Positions 52,839 to 61,007 of a DNA stretch of 64,000 bases are shown in pieces. The DNA is taken from the NCBI RefSeq assembly GCF_001956045.1, contig NZ_MRTH01000028.1, positions 1 through 64,000 of the forward strand, given 5' to 3'. The notes under the pieces were generated by a model. That model was not told the origin of the DNA. It did no database searches and saw only the letters and a list, made by a program, of their open reading frames with translations. This DNA is from Paenibacillus sp. FSL H7-0331 (GTDB lineage Bacteria > Bacillota > Bacilli > Paenibacillales > NBRC-103111). Each line of letters starts with the position of its first letter. Position 1 is the stretch's first letter. The position numbers and the translations under genes are program-made.

Positions 52839-54272
52839 ATGTGGAGATTTTTATTAACGGCAGCGCTATTCATCGTGTTGCTTGGCCAGCTGCCGCAGCA
52901 GCTTCAGGCACAGTCTGGGCAAGTGCAAGTTAAAATCCCCGAGTTTCCCATTACGTTGGATGGGGTGCAGATCGATCAGGAGCATAGCGCCTACCCGCTG
53001 ATTACCTATAAGGACATTACTTACTTTCCGCTTACCTGGAACGCTGCGCGCGCATTAGGGCTTGCTTACACTTGGAATCAGCAAAGTGGACTTACGATCG
53101 TTCCCGGTTACGAGCAGGGGCTGCCAGGCAAAGACAAATGGAGTCAGGATGATTCCGTCACGAATCGTCTGGGTGCCAGCTACAATGCTACGATCGCATC
53201 CTTTGCCGTTACGGTATATGAACAGCCGGTTGATCAAGCATCAGAGCCGTATCCACTGCTGCAATTCCGCGACATTACGTATTTTCCGATGAGTTGGCGT
53301 TACGCTCACGATCTATTTCATATGAATCTGCAGTGGGAGAACATAGCTGGACTGACGATCACAACAGATCAGAACCGCCTGTTAGACCGTATCGAATATG
53401 ATGATGAAAATTATGTGTACATCCGGAATCATATGTACAAAAACAACGAAAACGGCTATTTAAAAATCGCTAAATCTCTTCAGGAGCCACCGCAGTGGAT
53501 CAGAGGAGCAACGGTGGGGGAGCTGTTTGAACATGCATCGCAATGGATGTGGACCTACAAGGATGAGGTGGCTTTGGAACGAAAACAGGATGAGCTCTAC
53601 TACAATAACCTGCAGCTGACCTCATTGACGAAGTACCTGAGTGAAAGTCAGACGCTATTCGCGCAGTATCCTGATGCTGTGAATAACGGGGTGACTTATC
53701 GTGCTTTGACACATCGTTTAAGCGAGAAGCAAACCCTGCTGAAGCTTTCTGTTATCGTCGATGTACCGGTGAAAGGACGCTTTCAAGGGCCCAAAGAATA
53801 CCAGCTCAGTTATCTGATTCGGGGGGGAGCAGTTACCGAGCTGCCTTTTTCAATAATCCGTGAGTCCTGGAGTAACGCGGATGGAAGTCACTGGGTAGTG
53901 GGCGATAACTGGAAGCTGCTGCTCGTTAGTTCTCAAGGTGAAATTTCAACTGTGAACGATCTGTTTCAGGGATCGGAGGTAGAGATTCCGCACTTTGGTT
54001 ATCCGAGAACGAGTGAAGGGACGTTGATTATTAAAACCCATTCGCCTTCATACAGCACGTATGCTCTGGATACGAAGTTGAACGTCAAAAAGCTCTATGG
54101 CGAATATGGAGCAGATCTTCCCTACGGGGCGTATGTAGAGGGCTATCATTATGATCTATTCCAGGTGGATGGAAATACGATCACGAACAAAACACGCAAC
54201 GAGAGCCGTACCTTCTGGGATTATGAACTTTTTGGCGCCTCGGAGGTTACGGGTTCAAGTCAAACTAAATAA
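52839..54272 (+). CDS. Exported protein with two copper-amine-oxidase N-terminal-like repeats
   Basis: A 477-residue secreted protein. A signal peptide (about 1-24, hydrophobic ALFIVLLGQL, cleavage near LQAQS) is followed by two similar modules. The first has YPLITYKDITYFPLTWNAAR and the second YPLLQFRDITYFPMSWRYAH, each followed by W-x(5-7)-GLTI. These resemble the N-terminal stalk domain of copper amine oxidase that Gram-positive surface proteins use. The remaining about 290 residues are beta-rich and unrecognised. CAGGAGG precedes the ATG and an ECF-type promoter lies upstream. First gene of the ECF operon. Confidence 0.82.
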   Translation: MWRFLLTAALFIVLLGQLPQQLQAQSGQVQVKIPEFPITLDGVQIDQEHSAYPLITYKDITYFPLTWNAARALGLAYTWNQQSGLTIVPGYEQGLPGKDKWSQDDSVTNRLGASYNATIASFAVTVYEQPVDQASEPYPLLQFRDITYFPMSWRYAHDLFHMNLQWENIAGLTITTDQNRLLDRIEYDDENYVYIRNHMYKNNENGYLKIAKSLQEPPQWIRGATVGELFEHASQWMWTYKDEVALERKQDELYYNNLQLTSLTKYLSESQTLFAQYPDAVNNGVTYRALTHRLSEKQTLLKLSVIVDVPVKGRFQGPKEYQLSYLIRGGAVTELPFSIIRESWSNADGSHWVVGDNWKLLLVSSQGEISTVNDLFQGSEVEIPHFGYPRTSEGTLIIKTHSPSYSTYALDTKLNVKKLYGEYGADLPYGAYVEGYHYDLFQVDGNTITNKTRNESRTFWDYELFGASEVTGSSQTK

Positions 54273-54391
54273 TGAACGTTTCCTTGATCGCCGTACTGAC
54301 GCTGTTCTTCTCGCGCTGGCACGGCGTTATTTTTTTGACCATAAAATTGGAACAGGGAACCTTTTATCCGATGCTTCGTCCAATTGTGTGA
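54272..54391 (+). CDS. Possible 39-residue hydrophobic peptide
   Basis: The ATG overlaps the previous stop (TAATG), so translation by coupling is possible. The product is hydrophobic at its N-terminus (VSLIAVLTLFF). No ribosome-binding site of its own and no family. A second frame in the same 130 bases is also open, so this may be chance. Confidence 0.25.
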   Translation: MNVSLIAVLTLFFSRWHGVIFLTIKLEQGTFYPMLRPIV

Positions 54392-54404
54392 GAGGTGAAT
54401 AAGG

Positions 54405-54953
54405 GTGGCATTTGAATATTTGAAATCGCTCTCCAGCGGTATGGACAAAAATGTCATCTTAGAGGATTTGATGGTGGCATATGGAGAGGATGTATGGAAT
54501 TATGCGTTTTTTCTGACACGGCAATCCGAGCTGTCGGACGATATTACGCAGGATGTGTTCGTACGGGTATATGAACGCTTGTTTTCTTATAGGGGAGAGG
54601 CCTCCGTGAAAACCTGGCTGCTCACGATTACAAGAAATTTGGTTAGGGACCATTGGCGTTCGGCTTGGTTTCGCAAGGTTATGCCATTTGGAACACCACT
54701 GGCCAAAGGGGAGAGTGCCCCCTCAGCGGAAACAGAGGCACTGAACCGACTCGTCAGCGAGGAAGTGTGGCTGGTTGTGCTATCTCTCCCGATCAAGCTG
54801 CGTGAGGTACTGCTGCTGCATGCCCACCATCAATTGACGCATACCGAGATAGCTCGGTTGTTGTCCATTTCCGAGGGGACGGTAAAGTCCAGGTTGTATC
54901 GGGCGCGGTTGAAGGTTGGCAAGCTCATGGAGCCTACATGGAAACAACAGTGA
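54405..54953 (+). CDS. ECF-family RNA polymerase sigma factor
   Basis: A 182-residue extracytoplasmic-function sigma factor. Region 2 includes SDDITQDVFVRVYERLFSYR and WLLTITRNLVRDHWR. Region 4 is the helix-turn-helix HTEIARLLSISEGTVKSRLYRAR. The GTG start at 54405 has AGAGGTGA six bases upstream. It is followed by a membrane protein with an extracellular solute-binding domain that is probably its anti-sigma factor. Likely autoregulated by the TGAAAC-N17-CGTC promoter at 52.77 kb. Confidence 0.92.
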   Translation: MAFEYLKSLSSGMDKNVILEDLMVAYGEDVWNYAFFLTRQSELSDDITQDVFVRVYERLFSYRGEASVKTWLLTITRNLVRDHWRSAWFRKVMPFGTPLAKGESAPSAETEALNRLVSEEVWLVVLSLPIKLREVLLLHAHHQLTHTEIARLLSISEGTVKSRLYRARLKVGKLMEPTWKQQ

Positions 54954-55002
54954 TCGGAGAGATATTTGGCCGCGCAGCGGGATTTATTCACCGCACTTCT
55001 AA
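54950..55002 (+). repeat. Copy of a dispersed repeat between sigma and anti-sigma genes
   Basis: The 53 bases from the sigma stop codon match, with about six differences, the reverse complement of 61042-61095. Shared blocks include GTGATCGGA, GATATTTGG, CGCGCAGCGGGA and TTATTCACCG. It fills most of the gap between the sigma factor and anti-sigma genes and could affect their relative expression. Confidence 0.7.
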
Positions 55003-55014
55003 GGGGGAAACAAT

Positions 55015-56571
55015 ATGAAGCACAACGAACCGGAATATTGGGAGAAACAGCTGGCAAACTCACCAATCCCCAAAGGTGAAGCGGGCTTTTCCAAGGATTT
55101 AATGCAAAAAATTAAGGAGCGTGTTGAAATGCAGGAACGTCCGACAAACAGGCGGTGGCTGAAGCTGGCTCCGCTGCTGGCTATATCTGCGATGCTTGTG
55201 ATCGGCTTTTTTCAATGGGAACGGTTAGAAAGTATGGTCGGTCCCATGTCCAAGCCTGTTATACCCATGGCCTTGGAACCTATCGATGCAGAAAAGGAAT
55301 TCACCTTAAAGGTCGCCTATTTCCATGAGAACACCTTCATGATGCACTATGGCAAAGCCTACACCATTCGTTATCCCAATATTGAGGTCAAGGTCATTAC
55401 GATGGGGGATAACGGTTGGAATAGCTATGACGATAAGGACAAAATCCTTGAGCTGCTGGATAAGGAAAAGCCCGACGTCGTTTACCTGTCCCCGAATATG
55501 TACGGTGAGCTGGCCAAGGAAGGCCGTCTATATCCGCTTGATCCTGTAATGAAGCAGGACAGCTACGATCTGAACAGCATGTACAGCGGCGTTACGGAAA
55601 CACTGCGTACAGCAGCTGACGGCAAGCTGTATGGTCTGTCGCCCGATTACGAGATGAACGCGCTCTACTATAATAAGGATTTATTCGACAAGTACGGTGT
55701 GCAGTATCCGAAAAGCGGGATGACTTGGGAAGAGACGATGCAGTTGGCGGCGCGTTTTCCTGTGAACGGTCAAGGAAGCGATCGAGTGTATGGCCTATTG
55801 CCCTCCTATTACGGTGATGCCTCACAGTTGGCTGAACAAATTGCCAGAACGATGGGCTTGAGCATGACGAATGCGGATGGGAATCAGGTAACGCTGCGAA
55901 CAGACGGATGGAAAAAGGCATGGAGTCTCGCTGCTGACGGGTATAGCCAAGGTTATGTTTATCAGCCTGAGCCAAGGGCGAATCCGCAGGGCAATATCTT
56001 AATGGAGGATATGTACAAAAGGAATCCTTTTATTACCGGCAAGGCAGCAATGGCGTATTCCGGCTATTCACTCAGTAGAGATTTGGAGACGGCCAAATCA
56101 CAGTATAAAATGAATTCATTTAATTGGGATATGGTCAGCGAGCCTGTTGATTCATCAAGACCGAATGAATCCGCATCGTTCGCGCTGGGTCCTGTATATG
56201 CAGTGAATGCACAATCCGAACATCAGCGTGCGGCCTGGGAAATGATCAAGCTTATCAATAGCACGGAAATTATTAAGAAGTTGAACCGTTCTGCAGGGGG
56301 GGGCAGCTTGTCAGTGAGGCTGCAATCCTTAAAGCCTGAGGATGGCCGCAACTATGCGCCGTTCTATAGCATGAAGCCAAGCACGGTGGGAGCCGAATCG
56401 GGACTTCATCCTCGTGTGCTGCGCAAGTTCAAGGAAGCCTACAGCCCATTGGCAGTCAAACAGATGAAAGCGGTAGTGGAAGGGCGCTTGAAGCTGGACG
56501 ACGCTTTGAAGCAGCTGCAGGAGGATTCGCAAAATGCGCTGTTCTCGGCGCTGCTTGACAGTCGGAATTAA
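55015..56571 (+). CDS. Membrane anti-sigma-like protein with extracellular solute-binding domain
   Basis: A 518-residue fusion. A short charged N-terminus (1-47, with EPEYWEKQLANSPIPKGEAG and a helix LMQKIKERVEMQ) resembles the small cytoplasmic parts of ECF anti-sigma factors but lacks the HxxxCxxC zinc motif. One membrane helix follows (about 49-66, LKLAPLLAISAMLVIGFF) with RPTNRRW on the inner side. From about 95 to the end it is a family 1 solute-binding protein (FTLKVAYFHENTF, LDKEKPDVVYLS, GLSPDYEMNALYYNKDLFDK, GKAAMAYSGYS). It lacks a lipobox, and no permease is near. Being next to an ECF gene, it likely senses an extracellular sugar or peptide and frees the sigma factor. GGGGGAAA precedes the ATG. 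Confidence 0.8.
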   Translation: MKHNEPEYWEKQLANSPIPKGEAGFSKDLMQKIKERVEMQERPTNRRWLKLAPLLAISAMLVIGFFQWERLESMVGPMSKPVIPMALEPIDAEKEFTLKVAYFHENTFMMHYGKAYTIRYPNIEVKVITMGDNGWNSYDDKDKILELLDKEKPDVVYLSPNMYGELAKEGRLYPLDPVMKQDSYDLNSMYSGVTETLRTAADGKLYGLSPDYEMNALYYNKDLFDKYGVQYPKSGMTWEETMQLAARFPVNGQGSDRVYGLLPSYYGDASQLAEQIARTMGLSMTNADGNQVTLRTDGWKKAWSLAADGYSQGYVYQPEPRANPQGNILMEDMYKRNPFITGKAAMAYSGYSLSRDLETAKSQYKMNSFNWDMVSEPVDSSRPNESASFALGPVYAVNAQSEHQRAAWEMIKLINSTEIIKKLNRSAGGGSLSVRLQSLKPEDGRNYAPFYSMKPSTVGAESGLHPRVLRKFKEAYSPLAVKQMKAVVEGRLKLDDALKQLQEDSQNALFSALLDSRN

Positions 56572-56613
56572 TACGTGGGGTTACCACTGCACCAGATAGA
56601 GGAGGGATTGAGT

Positions 56614-57990
56614 ATGAATATAGCTGTTAATGGAAGGAGCAAATCAGCACGGACTCCGGGATGGTACTGGCTTGCTGTGTCCATCGTAGGCTTTGCGCTT
56701 GTATTAAGTGGCTGTGACAAGCATGAGGAAGCGGCCGCATCTCCCAAGGGGGTGCTTCGTATTGCCATAGGCAACGAGAATACTTTTGAATATATGTATG
56801 CCGATTATTTTGCTGCCAAGTTCCCTGAATTGGAGGTCCAGATTATACCGACGGAAGGGATTTATGGTCCCGGCAAAAAACCACTGCAGGAGCTGACCAA
56901 GCTGATTGATCAGGAAAAGCCTGACCTGTTGTTCACGAGTTCTTTTGATTATGAAAAGCTGGCTTCCCAGGGTAAGCTGTACGACCTGTCCGCACTAATT
57001 GAAAAGGACCGTTTTGATCTGGACAATTTACTGCCGGCCGCGGTCGATTATTTACGAATCAAAGGGCAGGGGAGTATATACGGTTTGGCTCCGAAATTTA
57101 CAAACTCCGTATTGTTTTATAATAAAGAGCTGTTTGATCGTTATCACATCCCTTATCCGACAGACCAAATGACCTGGGCGGATATGTTCCGCTTGGCTCA
57201 GCGGTTCCCGGCAGAGGGTGGCAAAGGAGAGCGGGTGTATGGCTTTCATATGGGCTATATGAGCTCTCCACAGGATCTGGCTGATTATATAGGACAAGCT
57301 CAGGGACTCGGAATGATAGATGCTGAAGGAAAAAAACTGCTGATGCAGACGGATTCCTGGAAGCGAATCTATCAGCTGGTTATGGATGGCTACCGAAGCG
57401 GTGTGCTGCAATGGAATTATATGCCGGGAAAAACCCGTTATGAAAAAGAGGATGTCGAAGCAGAGGATTTATTCAGTATCGGCCGCACAGCGATGACGAT
57501 TTCCAATGAAGGACAGCTCAATGCTCTAAGGCAGCGGGGAGCCGCTTTCGAGTGGGGGATGGTGGGCACACCATCAGCAGATCCAGGGCATACGCGTAAT
57601 CCCAATTTTTATTTATCGCCCATCTACAGCATTAATGCTCAGGCTGAGCATATAAAGAGTGCTTGGGAGGTCATTAAATATTTCAATGGTGCTGAGGCTG
57701 CAAGGATTGAAGCGAAGACTTCCAACGATTTGCCGGTTCGCAAGGCGTTCGCCCATGAGATGGATGGGCACAGTCTGGAGCCTTTTTACCAAGTGAAATA
57801 TGAGGAAAACGTGCAGAGCAGCTATAACGAAAACGTTCCGGGTACATTTTTTGAAAAGTATAATTCCATTGCCAAGCAGCAGGTTGACGCCATGCTAACA
57901 GGAGAAGTTACCATCGAGCAGGGCCTGCAGCGCATTCAGGAGCAGGGTCAGCAGGCACTGGATGAAGCCTATGCGGCTGAGGTCAAGTAG
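56614..57990 (+). CDS. Solute-binding lipoprotein paralogous to the anti-sigma sensor domain
   Basis: A 458-residue lipoprotein. The long basic N-terminus and hydrophobic segment end in LVLSGC (lipobox Cys about 34). The fold matches the preceding gene's outer domain closely: GNENTFEYMYADYFAAKFP against FHENTFMMHYGKAYTIRYP, and LIDQEKPDLLFTS against LLDKEKPDVVYLS. ATG 56614 follows GGAGGGATTGAG. No ABC permease or ATPase is nearby, so it may deliver ligand to the membrane sensor, compete for it, or serve a distant transporter. Confidence 0.82.
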   Translation: MNIAVNGRSKSARTPGWYWLAVSIVGFALVLSGCDKHEEAAASPKGVLRIAIGNENTFEYMYADYFAAKFPELEVQIIPTEGIYGPGKKPLQELTKLIDQEKPDLLFTSSFDYEKLASQGKLYDLSALIEKDRFDLDNLLPAAVDYLRIKGQGSIYGLAPKFTNSVLFYNKELFDRYHIPYPTDQMTWADMFRLAQRFPAEGGKGERVYGFHMGYMSSPQDLADYIGQAQGLGMIDAEGKKLLMQTDSWKRIYQLVMDGYRSGVLQWNYMPGKTRYEKEDVEAEDLFSIGRTAMTISNEGQLNALRQRGAAFEWGMVGTPSADPGHTRNPNFYLSPIYSINAQAEHIKSAWEVIKYFNGAEAARIEAKTSNDLPVRKAFAHEMDGHSLEPFYQVKYEENVQSSYNENVPGTFFEKYNSIAKQQVDAMLTGEVTIEQGLQRIQEQGQQALDEAYAAEVK

Positions 57991-58020
57991 GAAGACGGAT
58001 GAAATCAATAAGAATTGTTT

Positions 58021-58046
58021 CCCTCAGCAGAGCTGGGGGTCTTTTT
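58021..58046 (+). terminator. Terminator of the ECF operon
   Basis: CCCTCAGC and GCTGGGGG form an 8-bp stem (one wobble) with an AGA loop, followed by TCTTTTT. Confidence 0.8.
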
Positions 58047-58230
58047 GATTCGATTCGAATTGTATTTACATAAACCGAATAATGGATTATTATTTTATTA
58101 TAGTAGAGTGGTAAAGTGATAAAGCGTGATATATGGATAAGGAACCAAGCTTTAATTAGAATTTTTATGGTACGATAGAGCATATGGCATCGCAAATAAG
58201 CAAAGCAAGCATATGAATGGGGGCTTTTTC

Positions 58231-58890
58231 ATGATTAAGGCAGTCGTATTTGATTTTGATGGATTGATTATAGATACGGAAACCGTATGGTATGAAGCTT
58301 TTAAGGAAGTATTGCAAGCGTACAATGTCGAATATCCTTTAGAGGAGTTTGTGAAGGTTATTGGCACTCATGATGCGCTGCTGAATCAATTTCTTGAGGC
58401 TAAGGTGGGTCTTGCCGAAACCGCAGTCGTTCGAAAGCTGGCCAAAGAAAGTTATTTGGTGAAAATACAAACGTCGGAAATCCGTGATGGGGTTAAGGAC
58501 TATCTGGCTGCAGCCCAGGAGCTTGGTTTGAAAATCGGACTGGCCTCCAGCTCTAATCGGGCATGGGTGGAGGGTTATTTGAAGCAGCTTGGGATCTTTG
58601 ACTATTTCGAAGTGATAAAAACAGGCGATCAGGTCGAGAAGGTAAAGCCAGATCCTGCTTTATACATAAAAGCGATAGAGGAGCTTGGGGTAGCTGCGGA
58701 TGAGGCGATCGCTTTTGAGGACTCCTCCAATGGTGCAAAAGCGGCTAAGGCGGCAGGATTACATTGTGTTATTGTACCTAATGAGGTTACAAAATCGATT
58801 ATTTTTGACCAATATGATTTAAGGATTCATTCCATGAGCGAAATGAGCTTGCAGGATGTCATCGAGTATTTAGAGAAAATTTGTGATTAA
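58231..58890 (+). CDS. HAD-family phosphatase/phosphoglucomutase-like protein
   Basis: A 219-residue HAD hydrolase of the beta-phosphoglucomutase-like subgroup. Motif I is DFDGLIIDTE (nucleophile and acid/base aspartates), motif II the Ser in LASSSNRAW, motif III the Lys in KVKPDPALY, and motif IV FEDSSNG. A helical cap lies at about 20-80. It resembles B. subtilis YhcW. Substrate is probably a small phosphosugar or similar. ATG 58231 follows GGGGGC. Confidence 0.88.
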   Translation: MIKAVVFDFDGLIIDTETVWYEAFKEVLQAYNVEYPLEEFVKVIGTHDALLNQFLEAKVGLAETAVVRKLAKESYLVKIQTSEIRDGVKDYLAAAQELGLKIGLASSSNRAWVEGYLKQLGIFDYFEVIKTGDQVEKVKPDPALYIKAIEELGVAADEAIAFEDSSNGAKAAKAAGLHCVIVPNEVTKSIIFDQYDLRIHSMSEMSLQDVIEYLEKICD

Positions 58891-59004
58891 GGAGCAGTCT
58901 GCCTCAATTGGACTTGTTTTTACATACTAAAATGTCCTAAAATAAATTTATATGCTTAAAGTGAGATTAGTTTAACCAAATCCATATAAAGAAAGGCCAA
59001 CATA

Positions 59005-59823
59005 ATGAATGAGACGAACGCTTTATACCAAGAGGCGATGGATGTATTGGCTGAAACCAGTCGAACCTTTTTTATACCGATCAGCCGTCTTGTGCCCGGC
59101 TTGCAGGAGGCTGTAGCTTCTGCTTATCTGTGCATGCGGGCCATCGATGAGATCGAGGATGACCCCTCTCTGGCGGTTGAGATTAAGGTTAAGCTGTTGA
59201 ATGAGATCAGTGACATTCTCCATCAGCCAATCTATGAGGAAGCCTTGGCAGCGCTGTTAACCCCTTATAAATCAGTGCTGCCGGAGGTTACGTTGCGGCT
59301 GGCGGATTGGGTCCGGTTCTGCCCGTTGTCGGCGAGTGACGTCGTGCGGGAATCAACCTCAACCATGGCCCGAGATATGGCGGGATGGGTTGAAAGGGAC
59401 TGGCAGGTTCATACGAAAGAGGATTTGGACAGCTATACTTATTGTGTAGCAGGTGCGGTGGGCGTGCTGCTGTCGGAGCTATGGTTATGGCATGACGGTA
59501 CCGAATCCGATTATACGGAGGCTGTAGCTTTTGGCCGCGGCTTACAGACGGTTAATATTCTTCGTAATCGTAAAGAGGATATGGAACGGGGAGTCGACTA
59601 TTTTCCCGATCAGTGGGGAACGGAAGAAATGTTCGCCTACACTCGCGGCAATCTGGCGTTAGCTGACCGTTATGTCGCTAATTTAAAGCCTGGCCCAGTG
59701 TTTGATTTCTGCAAATTGCCGTTAGCTTTGGCTCATGGCACACTCTCGGCTCTGGAGGCTGGGGAAGAAAAGCTGAATCGCGCTGCCGTTATTGAGATTG
59801 TCAAGCAGGCATCCGCAGAATGA
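59005..59823 (+). CDS. Squalene/phytoene synthase-family protein
   Basis: A 272-residue all-alpha prenyl-condensing enzyme family member. The first aspartate-rich motif is in MRAIDEIEDD (DxxxD intact). The second is NILRNRKEDMERGVDYFP, where the usual first Asp (NILRD) is Asn. Such enzymes join two prenyl diphosphates head-to-head to make dehydrosqualene, squalene or phytoene. No desaturase, squalene-hopene cyclase or Hpn gene is adjacent, so the product is unclear. The changed Asp could weaken metal binding. AAAGGCC lies upstream of the start. Confidence 0.85.
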   Translation: MNETNALYQEAMDVLAETSRTFFIPISRLVPGLQEAVASAYLCMRAIDEIEDDPSLAVEIKVKLLNEISDILHQPIYEEALAALLTPYKSVLPEVTLRLADWVRFCPLSASDVVRESTSTMARDMAGWVERDWQVHTKEDLDSYTYCVAGAVGVLLSELWLWHDGTESDYTEAVAFGRGLQTVNILRNRKEDMERGVDYFPDQWGTEEMFAYTRGNLALADRYVANLKPGPVFDFCKLPLALAHGTLSALEAGEEKLNRAAVIEIVKQASAE

Positions 59824-59846
59824 TAGTATTCCCATCGCAATAATGA

Positions 59847-59887
59847 AGAGGCTATCCCGAAGTCAATCGACTTGTGGGATAGCCTCT
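59847..59887. terminator. Hairpin between convergent genes
   Basis: AGAGGCTATCCC (59847-59858) and GGGATAGCCTCT (59876-59887) form a 12-bp perfect stem between convergent genes. T-runs are short. Confidence 0.65.
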
Positions 59888-59919
59888 ATGTGTTGAACAT
59901 GTGTACTTAGACGCTTTAC

Positions 59920-60708
59920 TTATAAGCCCATTCGGGTGAGCGCACCCTCAAATGAGGTATCGACCTTATCATCACCGCATAAGAAACGCCAGAACTTGGC
60001 GGTTTGGATCTGATTGACACGCGCCTCGTCGCCGCACCAAGGATGGTAGGCCTTCTTGAACACCTCACGAACTTCCTCGCTATTGTAACCGTCGGTATTG
60101 AACAGATTGCGCTGCTCTTGACCGGGGCGCAGCCGCAGCTTGAACACATAACGGGTTTCATCCGTATGGTTGGGCTGGGCGCAGTGCCATATGCCGTGAT
60201 GGAGAAAACCGATTGTACCGGCTTTGGCTACCATTCGTTTTTGTCCGACGATATTTTTGTAGCGGCTGATGCTGCCATTGCTTACCTTACGCAAATGCGA
60301 GCCAGGGAGCACTAGGGTTGGCCCCATTTCATCCGGCGCGTCGTGAGAGAAATAGAACGCTTGAATATCATAGCCAAACGGGCGAGTATCGATGACGGAA
60401 TCGGCATGATAGCCTTGACCTTTAAGGTGTTTGGCGCGAACAATATGCATAAATGAATGGTCATAGATAGGATATTGACCTACAAAGCTTTGAAGTGCGC
60501 CTTTTACTTGAGGCAGATTAAAGATATCCTGTATCACTTTGGATTCATTCCAGTAGGTGGAACCGTTACCCTGGAATTCCCGTTGTTCCTTATAAGCGGC
60601 TTCATTCAGTTCTTGCGGGACGATTTCGTCCAGCCGGAGAAAACCATTAACGGCAAATTCGGCCATTTGCTTGGCGGTCAGGAGATGTTGCTTTTCTATG
60701 CTACTCAT
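59920..60708 (-). CDS. Phytanoyl-CoA dioxygenase (PhyH)-family protein
   Basis: A 262-residue Fe(II)/2-oxoglutarate-dependent oxygenase-like protein. Candidate iron ligands are the His and Asp in GYHADSVID and the His in HHGIWHCAQ; the Arg in ETRYVFKLR could bind 2-oxoglutarate. PhyH relatives hydroxylate diverse small molecules; the substrate is unknown. Its ATG overlaps the stop of the upstream 96-residue gene by eight bases, so the two are co-translated. An AraC regulator follows on the other side of the upstream repeat. Confidence 0.85.
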   Translation of the reverse strand: MSSIEKQHLLTAKQMAEFAVNGFLRLDEIVPQELNEAAYKEQREFQGNGSTYWNESKVIQDIFNLPQVKGALQSFVGQYPIYDHSFMHIVRAKHLKGQGYHADSVIDTRPFGYDIQAFYFSHDAPDEMGPTLVLPGSHLRKVSNGSISRYKNIVGQKRMVAKAGTIGFLHHGIWHCAQPNHTDETRYVFKLRLRPGQEQRNLFNTDGYNSEEVREVFKKAYHPWCGDEARVNQIQTAKFWRFLCGDDKVDTSFEGALTRMGL

Positions 60709-60991
60709 CGATCGTCACCTTCTTTTCCAATACGGTTTCATAAGGCAGATGTCCCTGGTCATGCTCAAAGCCTGTGCGGAAGATCGGCATCGTCGGCAGC
60801 TGGATGACGTTCCAGCCGTCGCGCATAGCGTCAAGCACGGAACCGTAGATCGGCTCGTTGGAATCGCCCGTGTTCATCTGCAGCTGCCCCTTGGGAATTG
60901 TGCTATCGTAGAGCGCCCAGGCTACGGTGCGGCTCTCGAGATCAGGATCACTGGAATGGAGTATCAAAATCTTTTGTCTGGTCAAGCTCAT
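60701..60991 (-). CDS. Hypothetical protein co-translated with the PhyH gene
   Basis: A 96-residue soluble protein starting MSLTRQKILILHSSDPDLESR, with an alternating hydrophobic pattern (strand, then WALYDSTIPKGQLQM) and a C-terminal segment containing GYGS-like turns. No family recognised. AAGGAGG lies upstream of its ATG. Tight overlap with PhyH implies a shared function, perhaps a partner subunit or substrate-binding protein. Confidence 0.7.
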   Translation of the reverse strand: MSLTRQKILILHSSDPDLESRTVAWALYDSTIPKGQLQMNTGDSNEPIYGSVLDAMRDGWNVIQLPTMPIFRTGFEHDQGHLPYETVLEKKVTIDE

Positions 60992-61007
60992 GAATAGTCC
61001 TCCTTAG

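Noticed and set aside
54151..54402. 83-residue open frame before the ECF gene
   Set aside because: Mostly overlaps the upstream gene out of frame, with no ribosome-binding site; the last part is only chance-open sequence.
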